A stretch of 39,668 bases of DNA, taken from the NCBI GenBank assembly GCA_002245135.1, contig NGBS01001211.1:1-39668 (forward strand), given 5' to 3'. The translations under genes were made by a program, and so were the position numbers. Positions 25,516 to 38,700 of this stretch are shown here, piece by piece. How positions within the stretch are numbered: the first letter of the stretch is position 1; every line of letters begins with the position of its first letter. The notes beneath the pieces are model-generated. The model made no database searches. It was given only the letters and a program-made list of their open reading frames with translations, and was not told the origin of the DNA. This DNA is from Proteromonas lacertae. Lineage: Eukaryota > Sar > Bigyra > Opalinata > Proteromonadidae.

Positions 25516-25524
25516 CTCGGCTTG
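25516..25524 (-). promoter_or_regulatory. TCAAGCCGA word in the EF-hand/UBL5 divergent promoter
   Basis: The minus strand reads TCAAGCCGA here, identical over 9 bases to the word found 20 bases before the start codon of the tandem-PBP gene (29751-29759). It lies about 36 bases before the UBL5 ATG. Confidence 0.3.
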
Positions 25525-25559
25525 ATATATACTTTTTAAATTCTTCATTTTTTTCATTA

Positions 25560-25809
25560 ATGATTGAAGTAATATGTAATGATCGTATGGGAAAGAAAGT
25601 CAGAGTAAAATGCAATCCAGATGATACTATTGGTGACTTAAAAAAATTAATAGCTGCTCAAATAGGTATTGTTTGACTATTTTAGTTATATAGGAACTGA
25701 ACCTGATAAAATAAAGTTACAAAAATGGTATACTATTTTCAAAGATCATATTACTCTGGAAGATTATGAAATTCACGATGGTATGGGAATAGAAATGTAT
25801 TACAATTAA
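25560..25809 (+). CDS. UBL5: Ubiquitin-like protein UBL5/Hub1
   Basis: Two exons around a 28-nt intron (25666-25693) encode exactly 73 residues, the family length. It starts [19 protein letters not shown] and ends [15 protein letters not shown], matching human UBL5 almost position by position (human ends GMNLELYYQ). It keeps the double Tyr and lacks a C-terminal Gly-Gly, as expected for this non-conjugated modifier. Hub1/UBL5 binds Snu66 in the spliceosome and tunes 5' splice-site use. Asp22 (in CNPDD), part of the surface that binds HIND elements, is present. No frame break. Confidence 0.97.
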
Positions 25810-25914
25810 TTTATTATTATGCTTTTGTTTTTGTTTTATATGAATGTTTTTTATTACTCTTAATTATCATAACTTCATTTATAATCTTAACATTTAACAA
25901 ATAGATCTATATAT

Positions 25915-27178
25915 CTATTTACCATATCCTCCTGTATAACCACCAGCATATCCACCTGCGTAACCATTAGGTGGAAGAGTACCTCTTGGAGTATAACCAG
26001 GTATTGGAGGAGGAAGTATGAATGTAGCAACAGTAAATAGATAGGCTGGTCTATGTGCATAAGCATTTTGCGTATAAGTTCTATTACTGCAATTATTATT
26101 AACACTACTAAAAATATAATTAATTCTTTTTCTTCTATATTAACTCTTTTATAAATGTAATTCTTTTCTGTTTTTTTAATAACTACTTTATATTTATAAC
26201 CATTGAAAATAAATTCTTCTTCACTGTCACTCACTTGCTTCATCTGATATCCAAATCCATCATCATATCTATATACTGGTCTTATATTGAGGATTTCAAC
26301 ATCTTTATTAAATCTGTATCTATATGTATCACCCCATCCATTTGTCTCTCGATGTATTTCCATACAAATCAGTTTATAGGAAACATTATTTAAGCCACCT
26401 AATACACTTAAATCTTTAGAAAATTCACCCATATCCGTTTCAATTGTCATTACTAATATAAATATAAATATAATCTTTATCTTATAAACTTGTTATTGGA
26501 TAATAAAGCCAATTGTTCGATTTTATTATTATTGGAAAAATCTTGACAAATGCTGTATCAATCACTTCTAAATCTTGTTCATTACCATATAAATCAGTTA
26601 CATAAGCTCTTCCTCCTTCTGGTACTTCTAGTTGAACCATATAAATAAGATTCATATTTCCTAAGTTTTCAACTGTTTTATTTACATTTCCATCTTTTAT
26701 TCTTGTTACTTGGGCATTCTGATAGAATTTTCTCCAAATACTTGGATATTGCACATTATTAACAGTAATATTTATACATTTAAATTCTTTATCACCATAA
26801 CATACTCTAGAGTGTAAAACTTCTTTACCACATATTCTCTTGCTCTATACACTGGTGTACAGTTTGAATGGTCTTTTCTTGTAGCTCATCTTAACACTCC
26901 TTGACAGAATAAGGATTACCACCTTCTGCTTTTACTTTAAGAGGATTTTGAGGATAATAGTGTAACAAATAAATAACATGATTTTTAATCTCAAATGTTA
27001 CTTTACCATATCCAGATAATAATTTGAAGTTTTGGGGATTATTTATCTTATTAGTATAACCATCTTCATAACTTATATACACACCTCCAAGTGTATCATA
27101 GTAAATTTCAACAGTTTTGTTAGTGACAAGTTCTGCACTTGACAAAAAGAAGAGAAAAAAGAAGAATAAAAACATCAT
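25915..27178 (-). CDS. Single-pass type I membrane protein with Pro- and Gly/Tyr-rich cytosolic tail
   Basis: MMFLFFFFLFFLSSAELVTN is a signal peptide. Introns at 26890-26919 (30 nt, GTAATC...TTAAG) and 26453-26489 (37 nt, GTTTAT...TAG) are supported because they restore the frame. The ectodomain (about 300 residues) has Cys pairs (CGKEVLHSRVCYG, FKCINITVNN) and several short beta-like repeats. A transmembrane helix (ELIIFLVVLIII) follows around 26090-26130. A -1 break close by leads into the tail LPPPIPGYTPRGTLPPNGY followed by AGGYAGGYTGGYGK and a TAG stop at 25915. A +1 break near 26840 precedes CGKEVL. I do not recognise the ectodomain. Tails rich in PxY and Gly-Tyr can bind WW or SH3 partners; that is inference. 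Confidence 0.65.
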
Positions 27179-28354
27179 TTGTCCGTTTTAGGATTTAGAA
27201 AAACTCTTTTTTAATAATAATAAGTACTTTTACCTTAACAAATAAAAGTATTTTATATATATGTAAGGATATTGTGCATTATAGAGGTAAATATTGTATG
27301 TATATCCGTCAATATTTATCAGAATTTGAAATAGTTATATGTGTGAAATGTAAACACATGTTGTAAAGACTTCTGTTAAGGTATTTATACAGAATATTCT
27401 TGTAATAAAGTGTCTTATGATATTATTTACATTATATTAAGTAATAGAAGGAAGTAAAGAAGATGATGTTTGTTGATTTTAAGTTCTGAGGAATACTGAC
27501 TGTAAAACTGGGCTAGAGAAGGAATTGTTACTCAATAAATTGGGAACAAAATTGAAATTCTTGTTGATATGAATTGAAAGTTTAACAACTTTATTGAAAT
27601 TTAGTTTAAAATTGATTAGTCAAATTAAAGACTGTCTACAATTTAGATGAAATAAATTAATCAACTTATAATAATGAACTATTATTATTACCTTCAACAG
27701 TATACCAAATGCATAAAATATGAAAATCAATTATTACAACACTAAATCACACGTTAAGTATAACAGTAAAATAATATATATATTCAGTAAATAAATAAAA
27801 GTAAATCACAAAGTAATAAAAACTATTTTCAAAATTATTAATTCACAATTTTTATATGCTCTCCGTTCATTAATAATCATAACAATACAAGTTATATATG
27901 AGAATTAAACACTCAATCACAAATGATAGAATTAACTTTTGAAATGAAATATAATACACTCCTTAGTTACATTACGCATATTAAGTTTGTCATGCTGAAT
28001 TGTTTTTAGTTCTATTATAGTATATGTTATATGTCATTTGAAATGTAAAAATTATACAGATCTTACTGACAGTATGTATATAATATGGTTAATGATTATA
28101 ATCGAAAATACATTAACACAATGTTGAAAAGTATATTATGTTACGATAATAATATACTAATAATAATATTTAGAATTATTTTCATTCTTTTTTACATAAA
28201 CTATTGATAATCTAAAAATAATAAGTAAATAAATAAACGCACCATAAGGTTACATTGACAAAGTACATGTATATTTGACATAATAGCTTATGCTAAAGCT
28301 TTTCAGTTGCAGTTTTTGATTGGGTAAATATATTTTATATTACTGATATAAAAC
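27179..28354. other. Intergenic region without recognisable genes
   Basis: About 1.2 kb of AT-rich sequence between the divergent type I membrane protein gene and the HSF-type gene. I see no frame with protein-like composition, no tRNA-like cloverleaf and no long repeat. It presumably holds both promoters. Confidence 0.55.
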
Positions 28355-28921
28355 ATGCCTATATCTATAAGTCAAAAACTTACAAACAACCTCAATCGAG
28401 CGCCTGATGTGTTATATGCAATTGTGTTTAATGAAACTGACACTAACAAGAGATTTATAAAATGGAATGATAGGGTATATTTTTTTATAACTTTCTTAGC
28501 ATAAAAGAGTGGAGATAAATGATTTTACTGAATTTGTAAAGCTTCTCAAAGCAAGTTATAACAAAAACTGGGAAAATTTCAGAAAATCGTTAAATCGTTT
28601 TGGGTATAATTTTATATCATCATATATTAGGTTTAAAGTAGTAAAAGCTGAAGGGGAAATAGATTATGTAATTCAACATGAGTTATTTTTCAAGAATTGC
28701 GATGTTTCTATGATATGTGATGTGCGATCAATGAAATATCAAGCTCTAGAGAGCAAAAAAAATTTCGAAAAGCAAATCTTGTCGATCCGTTACCAAAATA
28801 TAGAAAGAGAGTGAAATATTTACAACCAGTAGAATATGTAAATTGTGAAAAATGCAAATCAGGAAACACAAAAGACAATGAATGGATTGATGACCTAGAT
28901 GACTTAGAATCTAACTGGTAA
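28355..28921 (+). CDS. Small HSF-type DNA-binding domain protein
   Basis: Two exons around a 25-nt intron (28475-28499). The protein (about 180 residues) is little more than one winged-helix domain: RFIKWND (counterpart of the HSF LICWS strand), VEINDFTEFVKLLKASY (helix 2), NWENFRKSLNRFGYNFI (recognition helix, compare SFVRQLNMYGFRKV), a wing, then IQHELFFKNC (compare FQHPCFLRG). Unlike classical HSFs there is no heptad-repeat trimerisation region. The tail is YVNCEKCKSGNT followed by an acidic DDLDDLESNW end. A -1 frame break near 28785 separates domain and tail. Probably a sequence-specific DNA-binding regulator; whether it responds to heat is not shown. Confidence 0.7.
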
Positions 28922-29780
28922 TGGTATAATCTCTAATTATTCTAATGATTGATTGTTTAATCTGTTGATTTGCTATTTTCACTAAATAACACTCATATAA
29001 TGACATTTAATTAATTACACTCATCTACTTTACTTAAAAACTAAAAACTAAAACATTAACATCTACGCATTGTTTTTTTCTATGTTAAACTTATCATTGG
29101 TGTGATGAAATAGATAACTGACATATTAGTTAATTAGATACTTGACATAAAACCTCTGCTATTGTTTATTATATATTCATCATCACTTCTAAATAATGTT
29201 TATACTTTGAGGTTTTCGACTTGTTTACTTACATAAATACTTTTACTTATTATATTATCACAAGCTATTTTATAGAATAATATAATATACTGCTATACAA
29301 ATTAATTAAATCATCTTATATCTTTCTCACTGTTTATTAAACTAAATCATAATTCTTACATCTTTCTAACATATTTTGGTTCTGTTAAATATTTAAGCGT
29401 CATTAACTAAATATCACTCTTATCATAATAATAATTTATATACTGGTGAAGAATATATATTATATTAAGATAAGATTGGAATAAATTAGAGAAGAGAATA
29501 TATGATAAGTAAATTGAGTGAATTTTAGAGGACACAGGTAGAGAATATAGTACTATAGGGTTATTATAATAAATTGAGTATTCTGTCACTATAATAAACA
29601 TTTTTACTCTTCATTTGAATCTATTTATTACTATACACACATTTATCCATATATATCTATAGATAATAACAAGTATACCATTATACTCATGCATGTCAGA
29701 TTATAGTGATAGAAGTCTGTTCAAATCAAGATTCTTTAAAGTTTATTCTTTCAAGCCGAACATATTTTTCAATTTCAAAA
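28922..29780. other. Intergenic/promoter region upstream of the tandem-PBP gene
   Basis: About 860 AT-rich bases with no convincing gene. An opposite-strand open frame at 29407-29601 has no family features. TCAAGCCGA at 29751-29759 lies close to the downstream start codon. Confidence 0.55.
29751..29759 (+). promoter_or_regulatory. TCAAGCCGA word before the tandem-PBP start codon
   Basis: Identical to a 9-mer in the EF-hand/UBL5 promoter (minus strand, 25516-25524). Given the AT richness, two exact copies at short distance from start codons are suggestive but not proof of a promoter element. Confidence 0.3.
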
Positions 29781-32700
29781 ATGTCGTTACACAAAATTGG
29801 TGTTATATCTTACTTTATATTTCTATGTTTTTTTTTTGTTGCATTGTCAGATGATGTAAATAGGCTTTTTGTTGTTGATAAGGATGTACCAGATGACATG
29901 AGGTATTTAATCAACTATATCTCAAAATCTGACAATTTAAATCTGAATAAGGAAATAATAGATATATCTGAAAGTACACTATCAACTTTATTCAAAGAAC
30001 AGCAGTCAAAGAAGATTGACACTGTTTTTGCTTATATACCAGATGCAGATTTTGATATGATAAATAAAATAGCAGTAGAATATGGTATATATGTATGGAA
30101 CGCTGTAGCATATCCCAATACCACTTGTTACTCAAATATCATATTTGGATATGATATTTCAGAGTCTATTTTACTCTGTATAAATAAATAGTTGTATATT
30201 TTATTTAGCAATGAATGGAAAAATAAATCAACTTCAAAATATAATAATAGCATATGATTCAACAAAAAAAGTGGAATTAGGAAGCTTGATTAATGATTTG
30301 AATAGAGTATTAAATTTTTTAAGACTTACACCAATAATTGTATTTGATAAACCTTCAACTGAAGTAAATCAACTTTTTGACGACATTAACGAATATTTTA
30401 ACAACAATCCAAAAATATCTGCAGTTACAATATTGAACTATTATACTGATGTCGAGTTAGTAAAAGAATGGAATAGTTACACACCTCCATCTTCACAAAC
30501 TGTGGTTGTAATCAATATGCCAACAGTTCCAAGAGATTTATTATTATCAACATCTGAAGCAAAAGGATCAAGGTTTCTTAGTGAAAATACAGAACTACCA
30601 TCAGAGTTAATTACTGATATAGGTAATGCACAAGATCCTGTTGATACTTTAGCAAATAAAGATTTTAGTTTATCTGCTATTCAATTATATGAAATGTGTC
30701 GATTATATTATACAATAGGAAAAGAAATATTGAATGATTTCTCAAGTGGAAGTGATATATTGTATTATACATATAGAAATAATAACTATATTACTATTTA
30801 TAAAAATACAGCAGGTGATCAAACAATAGAAGTTGGTTTAAATGAAGGTAATAGATTAATTGGAATAGTTGATTTTGGAGAAATAGATACAGGAGGTAGT
30901 ATGAAGAATAGTAAAGCTTTCAAGCCTATAATTGGTGTATCTTATGTATATATTGATGGATTACCAAAAGAATATATATGTAATCAATTAAAATCCAATA
31001 TATCGATGAAACCTGATACAATGAATATTATATTATTTTCTTATAGAAATTTCTTTAGTGAAGATGAAAGAATCAAAGAATTGACAATTTCTGATAATAA
31101 TATAGGATATGCATTTCAAGCAGCAAAGAATAGTATTAACAAGGAAGTATATTATTTTATTGTTATTCTTTAATAGGGACATATTATGAATAGAAGGTTA
31201 GAAATATTATATATTGATTTATCAGTTGGTACTGAAAAAGTGTTTGAAGAATATTTATATTACAGAACACAGTTTAATTTAATTGCAATGTTTAGTACTT
31301 CTTCTATTGAAGATGCTACAAACTTCTTAGAGATGATTGAAAGTAATAATATCAAAGATTATACATATGTTCGAATAAAACCTGATGCAAGTAATTACTG
31401 TAAAAAGAATGTGATTCCAATATCATTTTTTTTATAATATACAACAAAGTATTTTTCTTTAATTTCTTTCTTAAGGATTAAGTATTTATTCAATGTGGAA
31501 GTTCATACTTCAAGAGTTTACAAATATTGTTACAACTAAAAGATTGTTCATTGTTTATAGTGACTCTTTATTCTCAACAAACGCATTAAACACTATAATT
31601 AATATAACAAATGAATATGATTCATTTCAGGAGATTGTTTATGAACAAATGAAAGCTGTAAATGAAGAACAAGCTTTGAATGTTTGTACAAAAATATTAA
31701 GTCAATGTTCTGAAAGGAATGGATTACCTGAAGGATGTTTAGTTGTAAATTTAGTTGAAAGATATTATCAAAAGATGTTTTATAAATATTATCATTCTGT
31801 TGTTAAAGATACTGAAACATATCCAGTTTTGTCATTTCTGTTGGATGAAAACGTTATCAATAATGAATGGGAAAATGTATTATATATATTGTATTTGTTA
31901 TGTATTATAATAGTATGATGGTTCATATGTGATTGGATATTATTTTGATGAATTAAATACAACAGAAAGTAAAACATTTCAACAAGAACTATTTGATTTA
32001 GATTATGATGAAGAACAACATATAACATCAACAATGGGATTTAGTTACATAAATATTAGACTGTTATTATATGCAGTTCGATTAGCAAGAAGTTTAGATC
32101 ATGATAAGATTAACCAAATGATTATATATACTACAGCAATGTTAGGTCCAGGTGGGAATGTTGAATGGAACTCGCAAGGTACAGATTCATCTCAACTTCA
32201 CATTGGTAGAGTTAATAATGCAAGTAAGAGAATAGATGTTGAATTATCATCATCTTATGTTATGTATACTAATGCATTTGTTGATGTAAGCACTAAATGT
32301 GAATGGTTAGAAGGAGTAAGTAAATCTTATCCATATTATCACATTATTTTCTTATATGTCACTGATTCATATTTCCAACATTATTTGAATTATTATTTAC
32401 TTTATAATAATATAATAAATGACTATATTAATATTAAAGAAGGAATAAATGGAAGATTATTGAAAATGTCCACCAAAATATTTTCAGCCATTGATGATAT
32501 GAAAGAATATGTAGAAAAGAATAGTGATGATCCAAACTTATTAGCTTATTTTGGTACAACCACAAATGGACAAAGAGATGTTCTTGCTCCAATATTAAAG
32601 AAACATGATAAATTGCTCTTTAGTATTCATCCAAGTGAAGGAATGAGATGTTATGAAAATATTGTTCAAGTTGGAAGATTTCCTAATCATTATGCATTTG

Positions 32701-35700
32701 CTTCAATAGCAACTGTTTGGCAATTTTCACAATCAAAGACATTAGCTATTGTTATGTGTGATAATCCATTTTGTCATGGTGTTGGAGAATCAATAGCTAT
32801 TACAGCTGATACAATGAGAGATTTAAAGACTTCTAGATATTATTTGAATTCTACTTATTCGTTTGATAATATAACTGATTCAATGAAAGATATTATCACT
32901 GATAGGTTGATGATATTTACTGTGTTAGGAAGTGAAACTACTGATTTTATAGAAATGTTGAATGAAAAGAATATGAAATCTGATAAATTTACCGTTATTA
33001 GTTTAGATGTATTAATTGAATGGGTAGATCCAGAAATATGGGAAGGACATGCATTCTTTGTTTCATATACAAAAGATAGTCAAACGAATAGCGAAAATGA
33101 AAATTTTATATCAGAATTTACTGAAAGATTTGGTGATAATGATGATCTTTTGAATGAACACACTTTAAACATTTATACTGCTTTAATGATTCTGAAAAAT
33201 GCATTTGCAAAAGCAAAAGATGAAACTTTTGATGAACTAAAAAGGCAAATTAAAGGTTTAGTTTTGAATTTACCAGTTGGAGAAATAAAAGTAAGAGATG
33301 ATATGATTTGTTCTAATTCTTATGTGTTAGTAAAAATTCAAAATGGAGAATACTATAAATTGTTGAAAACCATAAACCCAATGACTTTGACTTCATTTTT
33401 AGCTTATGTATATATATTTTTTGTTTTTATTTGTTATAGAGAAATGATGGAGATACTTCAATATGTGAATTAGAAGAAACTGCCTCTGAATTATTAAACA
33501 TAAATTTAGTTATTAATAGTAATGAGGAATCAATTCTGTTTTTGTTGGATTTGTATTTAGCCAATTATAATGAAAGAGATTATAATATTGTATATAGATA
33601 TTTATTGTTTATATTGCTTATTTAGGTATTAACAAAATATTATTGTGATGATTTTGATCCTGAAAATATAACAACAGTAGTAATAACCTCATGTTCATTA
33701 GAGAAACAAAAACAATTCTTAACAGAAAAACAAGATTTGCTATTAATATCAATAATTGATAAAAGTGGTGATATCTGTGATAATAGAATGTATATTTTTA
33801 TTCATTATTGTAATGTCTATAGAATGGAATTAGGTTCATTTCCAAATCAAAAGATTATCCCTTATATTGCCTATATATTAACTCATTACACAACAGATGT
33901 GATGTTAATTACAAGTGTCAGTACATCAGAGAATGAATTGACTATGATAAAAGATACAATTTCCAGTTTAGGTGGTTATCTTAAGAAACATAAAGTTGTG
34001 AATGAATCTGATACTGATTCTTTAGAAGATTCAATAACTGATTTTGTTAGCTCATATAGATTATACATACCCAATGGCGGTGTATTTTTAAATTATTTAA
34101 CAAACCAGAAAAGTTATGAATTATTCTTCATTAAATATCAAAAGATATTCGGTACTGTTTACACTAGTTTAGAAGATGCTCATAAAGATTTCCCAATATT
34201 TAGTTGGAGTATATTCCCAGATGTTGATAAAGTAAGAAATGTAGGTCAGTATTCGTTAGCATCATGTTACACTGATAAAAATACAGCTACGAAGATATAT
34301 AATATGGGAATCAATATGTTTGGTGAATCATATTCAATACCAAAAGTAGAAACAAGAGCAATCATTGCCTATGAATTATTAGTTGATGAATATACTGATA
34401 CTGTAGATTTTAGTAATTTAGGAATTTACAAATATTTAAGCAATCATTCATTAACTACTTCGTTTGGCATAACAACAATGTCAAAAACTGATACAAGTAT
34501 TCCATTTCCATTTGTTGTCTTACAAAAGAATAAAGATGGATCATCCAATGTAGTATCAAATGTTACGAATAATTGGGAAGCTGAAGTATATAGAAATCAT
34601 TTTAATAGAGAAGAGTATAAAATTTGTTCAAGGTTCAATGGCACTGGTAATGAAATCACTTATGATTCAATTAGATTCTACTTTTTAATATCCTTTACAG
34701 GAACTTTTTCATTTTCTTCATCAGCTTTGCTTCTTAGTTATTTAGCTGCAGTTGATTATGTAAATGATCATTATAATGGAATACACAACAAAATGATTTT
34801 ACCAGTAATTCAAAATACAGAATCTGATAATGATATAGCAAAAGAGTTCATTAGAAAAGCTGTGAACGATACAGGAAACAGAGTGGTATTTGGATTATCA
34901 AATTCAAAAATGAGAAGATATGTATTAGATGATTTACATGATAATGAATTGTTATTATTTTTTCCATATGCATTTGAAGGATATGAATGTAGTGAGAATG
35001 TAATATATATGAGAAATCCATTTACTGAATATATAACAATAATTGCATATTTTTATTTATCTGAAAAATCATTTGATGATATAATAGTATTATATTCAGA
35101 TACTTTAAAAGATTATGAAAATGCATTGAATCTTCAATATTTTCTAAAAGAGAAAGGAATAATAGTAAAGAATTTGATAAGATTACCAACTTCAAATTAT
35201 AAAATGGATGTAGTGATGAATATCATTGTGAGTAATATGAAGTCAGGATTGATTGTATCATTGTTAGAAGGATCAGCAGGAAAAGATTTATTATTACAAA
35301 TGAAAGAGAGTAATTATGATTCTAATACATATACAGTCGTATCATTTAATACAAAACTTACTGAAATTGATGATAATAAATATTGGGAGTTGTTTGATGG
35401 ACATTATTTTGTAGAAACACTTCAAAAGTCACATTTTAAGAATCAAGAAGTCTATAATATAGCAAAAGAAAAATATACATTTATTGATAAAGAACCATCC
35501 TCTTCAGGTTTATTATCTGTGATAATTGCTGCTAAAGCCTTAAATTCTATAAATTTTACTGAAGATACAGGTGAAGAAGGATTTGTTCTATATTCATTTG
35601 AAGAATTATTGAATGCTGTTCATAATGTTAATTTAAGTGATATAATTGATGATACAATAGTAACTACAAATAATCAATTATCATTGATAAGTGATTTAGT

Positions 35701-38700
35701 AAAAGTTCATTATCATACAAACAACAACAGTCATACTGTAGAAACAATTACTCATTTGAATGAATTGAATTATATTAATCCTTATTCTACAAAATATAAT
35801 AATGATGGAAATTTGTATTATTGTGAATGGAAGGTTGATAATAAAACAATAAGAGGTGATAAAATACCAAGATATAGTAAGAAAATAGCCTTTTTATATT
35901 CAATTACTGGTGATAATAAAAAGTATGAATTAAATGCAGTGGATATTGTAATAGCTACAATTAAGAATTTGAATAAAAGAGATGCTTTAAAAGGTACTTA
36001 TTTAGATTATACAGTTTATGATACATCAAATTCTAATAATCTTAAATCAATTGGTGAAGAATTGGCTAAAGATGAAGATGTGATAATGATAATTGGTTGT
36101 TCAGATACAAATTGTAAGAATGTAATAAATAAAGAGCTAATATCTGGAAAATCTAAAAAAGTATTGTGGTATCCATCATTATTTGAAGGTCAAGAGTGTG
36201 ATAGTAATACTTATTATACTGGATTAGTTCCAAGTTTATTTACAAAACCATTATCAACATTTATAGATCAAGTTGAATCTGATAAGAAAATATATTTCTT
36301 AGGAACAAGTGATGAAACCAATGAAATGATTCATCAGATATTGATTAATAATTATGAAGGGTTGTATACAATAATTGGAAATGATTTTGTAGAATCTGGT
36401 AAAGGTACAACTTATAGTTATGCAGATGAAATAGTAGGTAAATACATTGAAAATGGATGTATAATTATCATAACATTAGATGATGTTACTGCGATTGATT
36501 ATATCAATTACTTTGATAGTTTAGTAGCTGATAAGTATCAAAAATTATCACTGAATAATAACAAAAGATTTCATATTATTTCAATTCAAAGTGATAGAGA
36601 TTTAGTTCCTTCTTTAACATTATCAGGAAGTGTTAATGTTTATTTGACTGGTTCATATTATGACGAAATAAATTCAGAATGTAAATTCAGAACTAATATA
36701 GATGATTATTATGGTAAAAGTATAAAAGGAAATGAATTAGCACATAGTTCATATTTGGCTATAGTATATTGGTCAAATGCTGTATCAAAAATAGATGGTG
36801 ATTATACAAACAATGAATTATTGTCAAACCAACTGTATAGAGCCAGTCTTAAAGCTTGTAGTGGTATTACAATGATGTTTACTGATAATCATCTTTCATT
36901 ACCATTCTTTGTTATGCAAATTCTTAAAGATGGTAATAATTATGTTTTATCAAATGTATATGGTCAAACAAGAATACTTGAACCATTGGCATATAGTTGG
37001 GATATACCTGAAACAAATGGTTTAGTGTGCGATTTTACTGATTCATCTGTTGGTTCTGGTAATGTAGTTCCAACTATTACAGTAGCTGTTGCTTTATCAG
37101 TATCTGGTAGATTAAGAGATACAGATAAATATGTTATGAATGTATTTGAATTAGTTTTAGATGCTTTAAATACAAATGATGGATTATTGGGCAAAAGAGT
37201 TACAGTACAAAGCTATGATATTCAATCAAGTGATATTGTATGTTATGAATTATTATCAAATTATTTAAAGCAAGTGAAAGAAGGTGTAATATTTTCAACT
37301 GCAGCTGATGGTTGTATTAGTTCATTAAGTCCATTATTGATAGAGAAAGATATTCTTTTATTCCAAATTGGTTATACAGGTGGTGAAAAATGCTATAAGA
37401 ATGTGTTTTATATGTTAAAAGAGCCAAGTTTTGTAAGTAGAGTGATTGATTATCTGATTGAACCAACAAAACCAGAAACATTACATTATTGCGTTTTAAC
37501 TGCAAATGGTGATGCAGGAGTTAAATATGGAAGTTATATTAATAGTTACATGAGTATTATTGGTGGAATAGTTGATTATTCATCAAGTGGATTAGCATTA
37601 TCTGAAGATGGTTCTGATACAACAATTTCCTCAGAACTTGAAGATATTGTGAAAGGATTAGTTACAGCAACTCCTACATATGGATGTTATATATTGTTTA
37701 TAGCTGATTCTATTATACATGTTCAAGTTGATAAACTATTGGATAAATATACAAAGGATAGTAATAGTAGAGATAAATACACAATAATTTCATTGAATAC
37801 TGCCTTCAAATGCAGCATATAGAGGTGCAAAACCATTTTATTCAGTTGAAACATATTTTACTAATTTAGACAATCCAGAGAATGAAATAATGAAAGAAGA
37901 AATATTATCTGTTACTAATTTTGTTACTGAAGTAATGTACACAGCTTATATATCTAGTAAGATATTTATATATGCTGCTGAAAGTGTAAAAAGTGTAAAA
38001 GGACAATTGGTGAGTAAAAAATATATGAATTAAATTATAAATCTCCAGTGGTGGAAGATTAACAATGGGAGATGATAATTATATAAAATCAATATATGTT
38101 ATTTGGTAAAATGATAGAGAATGATGATGAATATGGGTTTGAATTGATAATGAGTTCTACTACAGTTATAGAATCTCAAGCTTACAAGGATTGGGTGAAT
38201 GATGCAAAATATGTATGTAAATTAAGTGGTGATATAGCTTATGATAAATTTAGAGAATCATCAATAACAATTGGTATATTAACATCATTCAGTGGCAAAT
38301 ACAATACAACCGAAAGATCAATAACAAGAGGTATTATCCAAGCTGTAGATGAGATTAATAATAGTGGCGGAATAATAGGTAGGAAAATTACAATGTTAAT
38401 AAGAGATGCACAATCAGAGATAGAAAGATATGTTTATTACGCTGAAGAATTCTGTAGACTTTCTGAAGTAAGTGTAGTATTTGGTGGAGGTGGAAATTCA
38501 TTAATTAGTAGTTCAGTATATGAGATTTTTGAAAATAATAAGAAATTATTCTTCTATAATGGTTTAACACCAACAGAATCATGTCCAAAATATACGATGT
38601 CAACTCAAATTACTAGTGAACAATTAATGAAAAGTGCTTGGAAAATATATATTACCTAATATGAATCATTTATATATTATTCAAGATGATGAACTATTTA

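Noticed and set aside
29407-29601. Small minus-strand open frame
   Set aside because: No start context, family features or neighbouring exons; composition matches non-coding AT-rich spacer.
38008-38070. Intron with GTGAGT...CCAG in the PBP gene
   Set aside because: The boundaries do not restore the conserved frame in a single step, and the donor differs from the local consensus; left unresolved rather than called.
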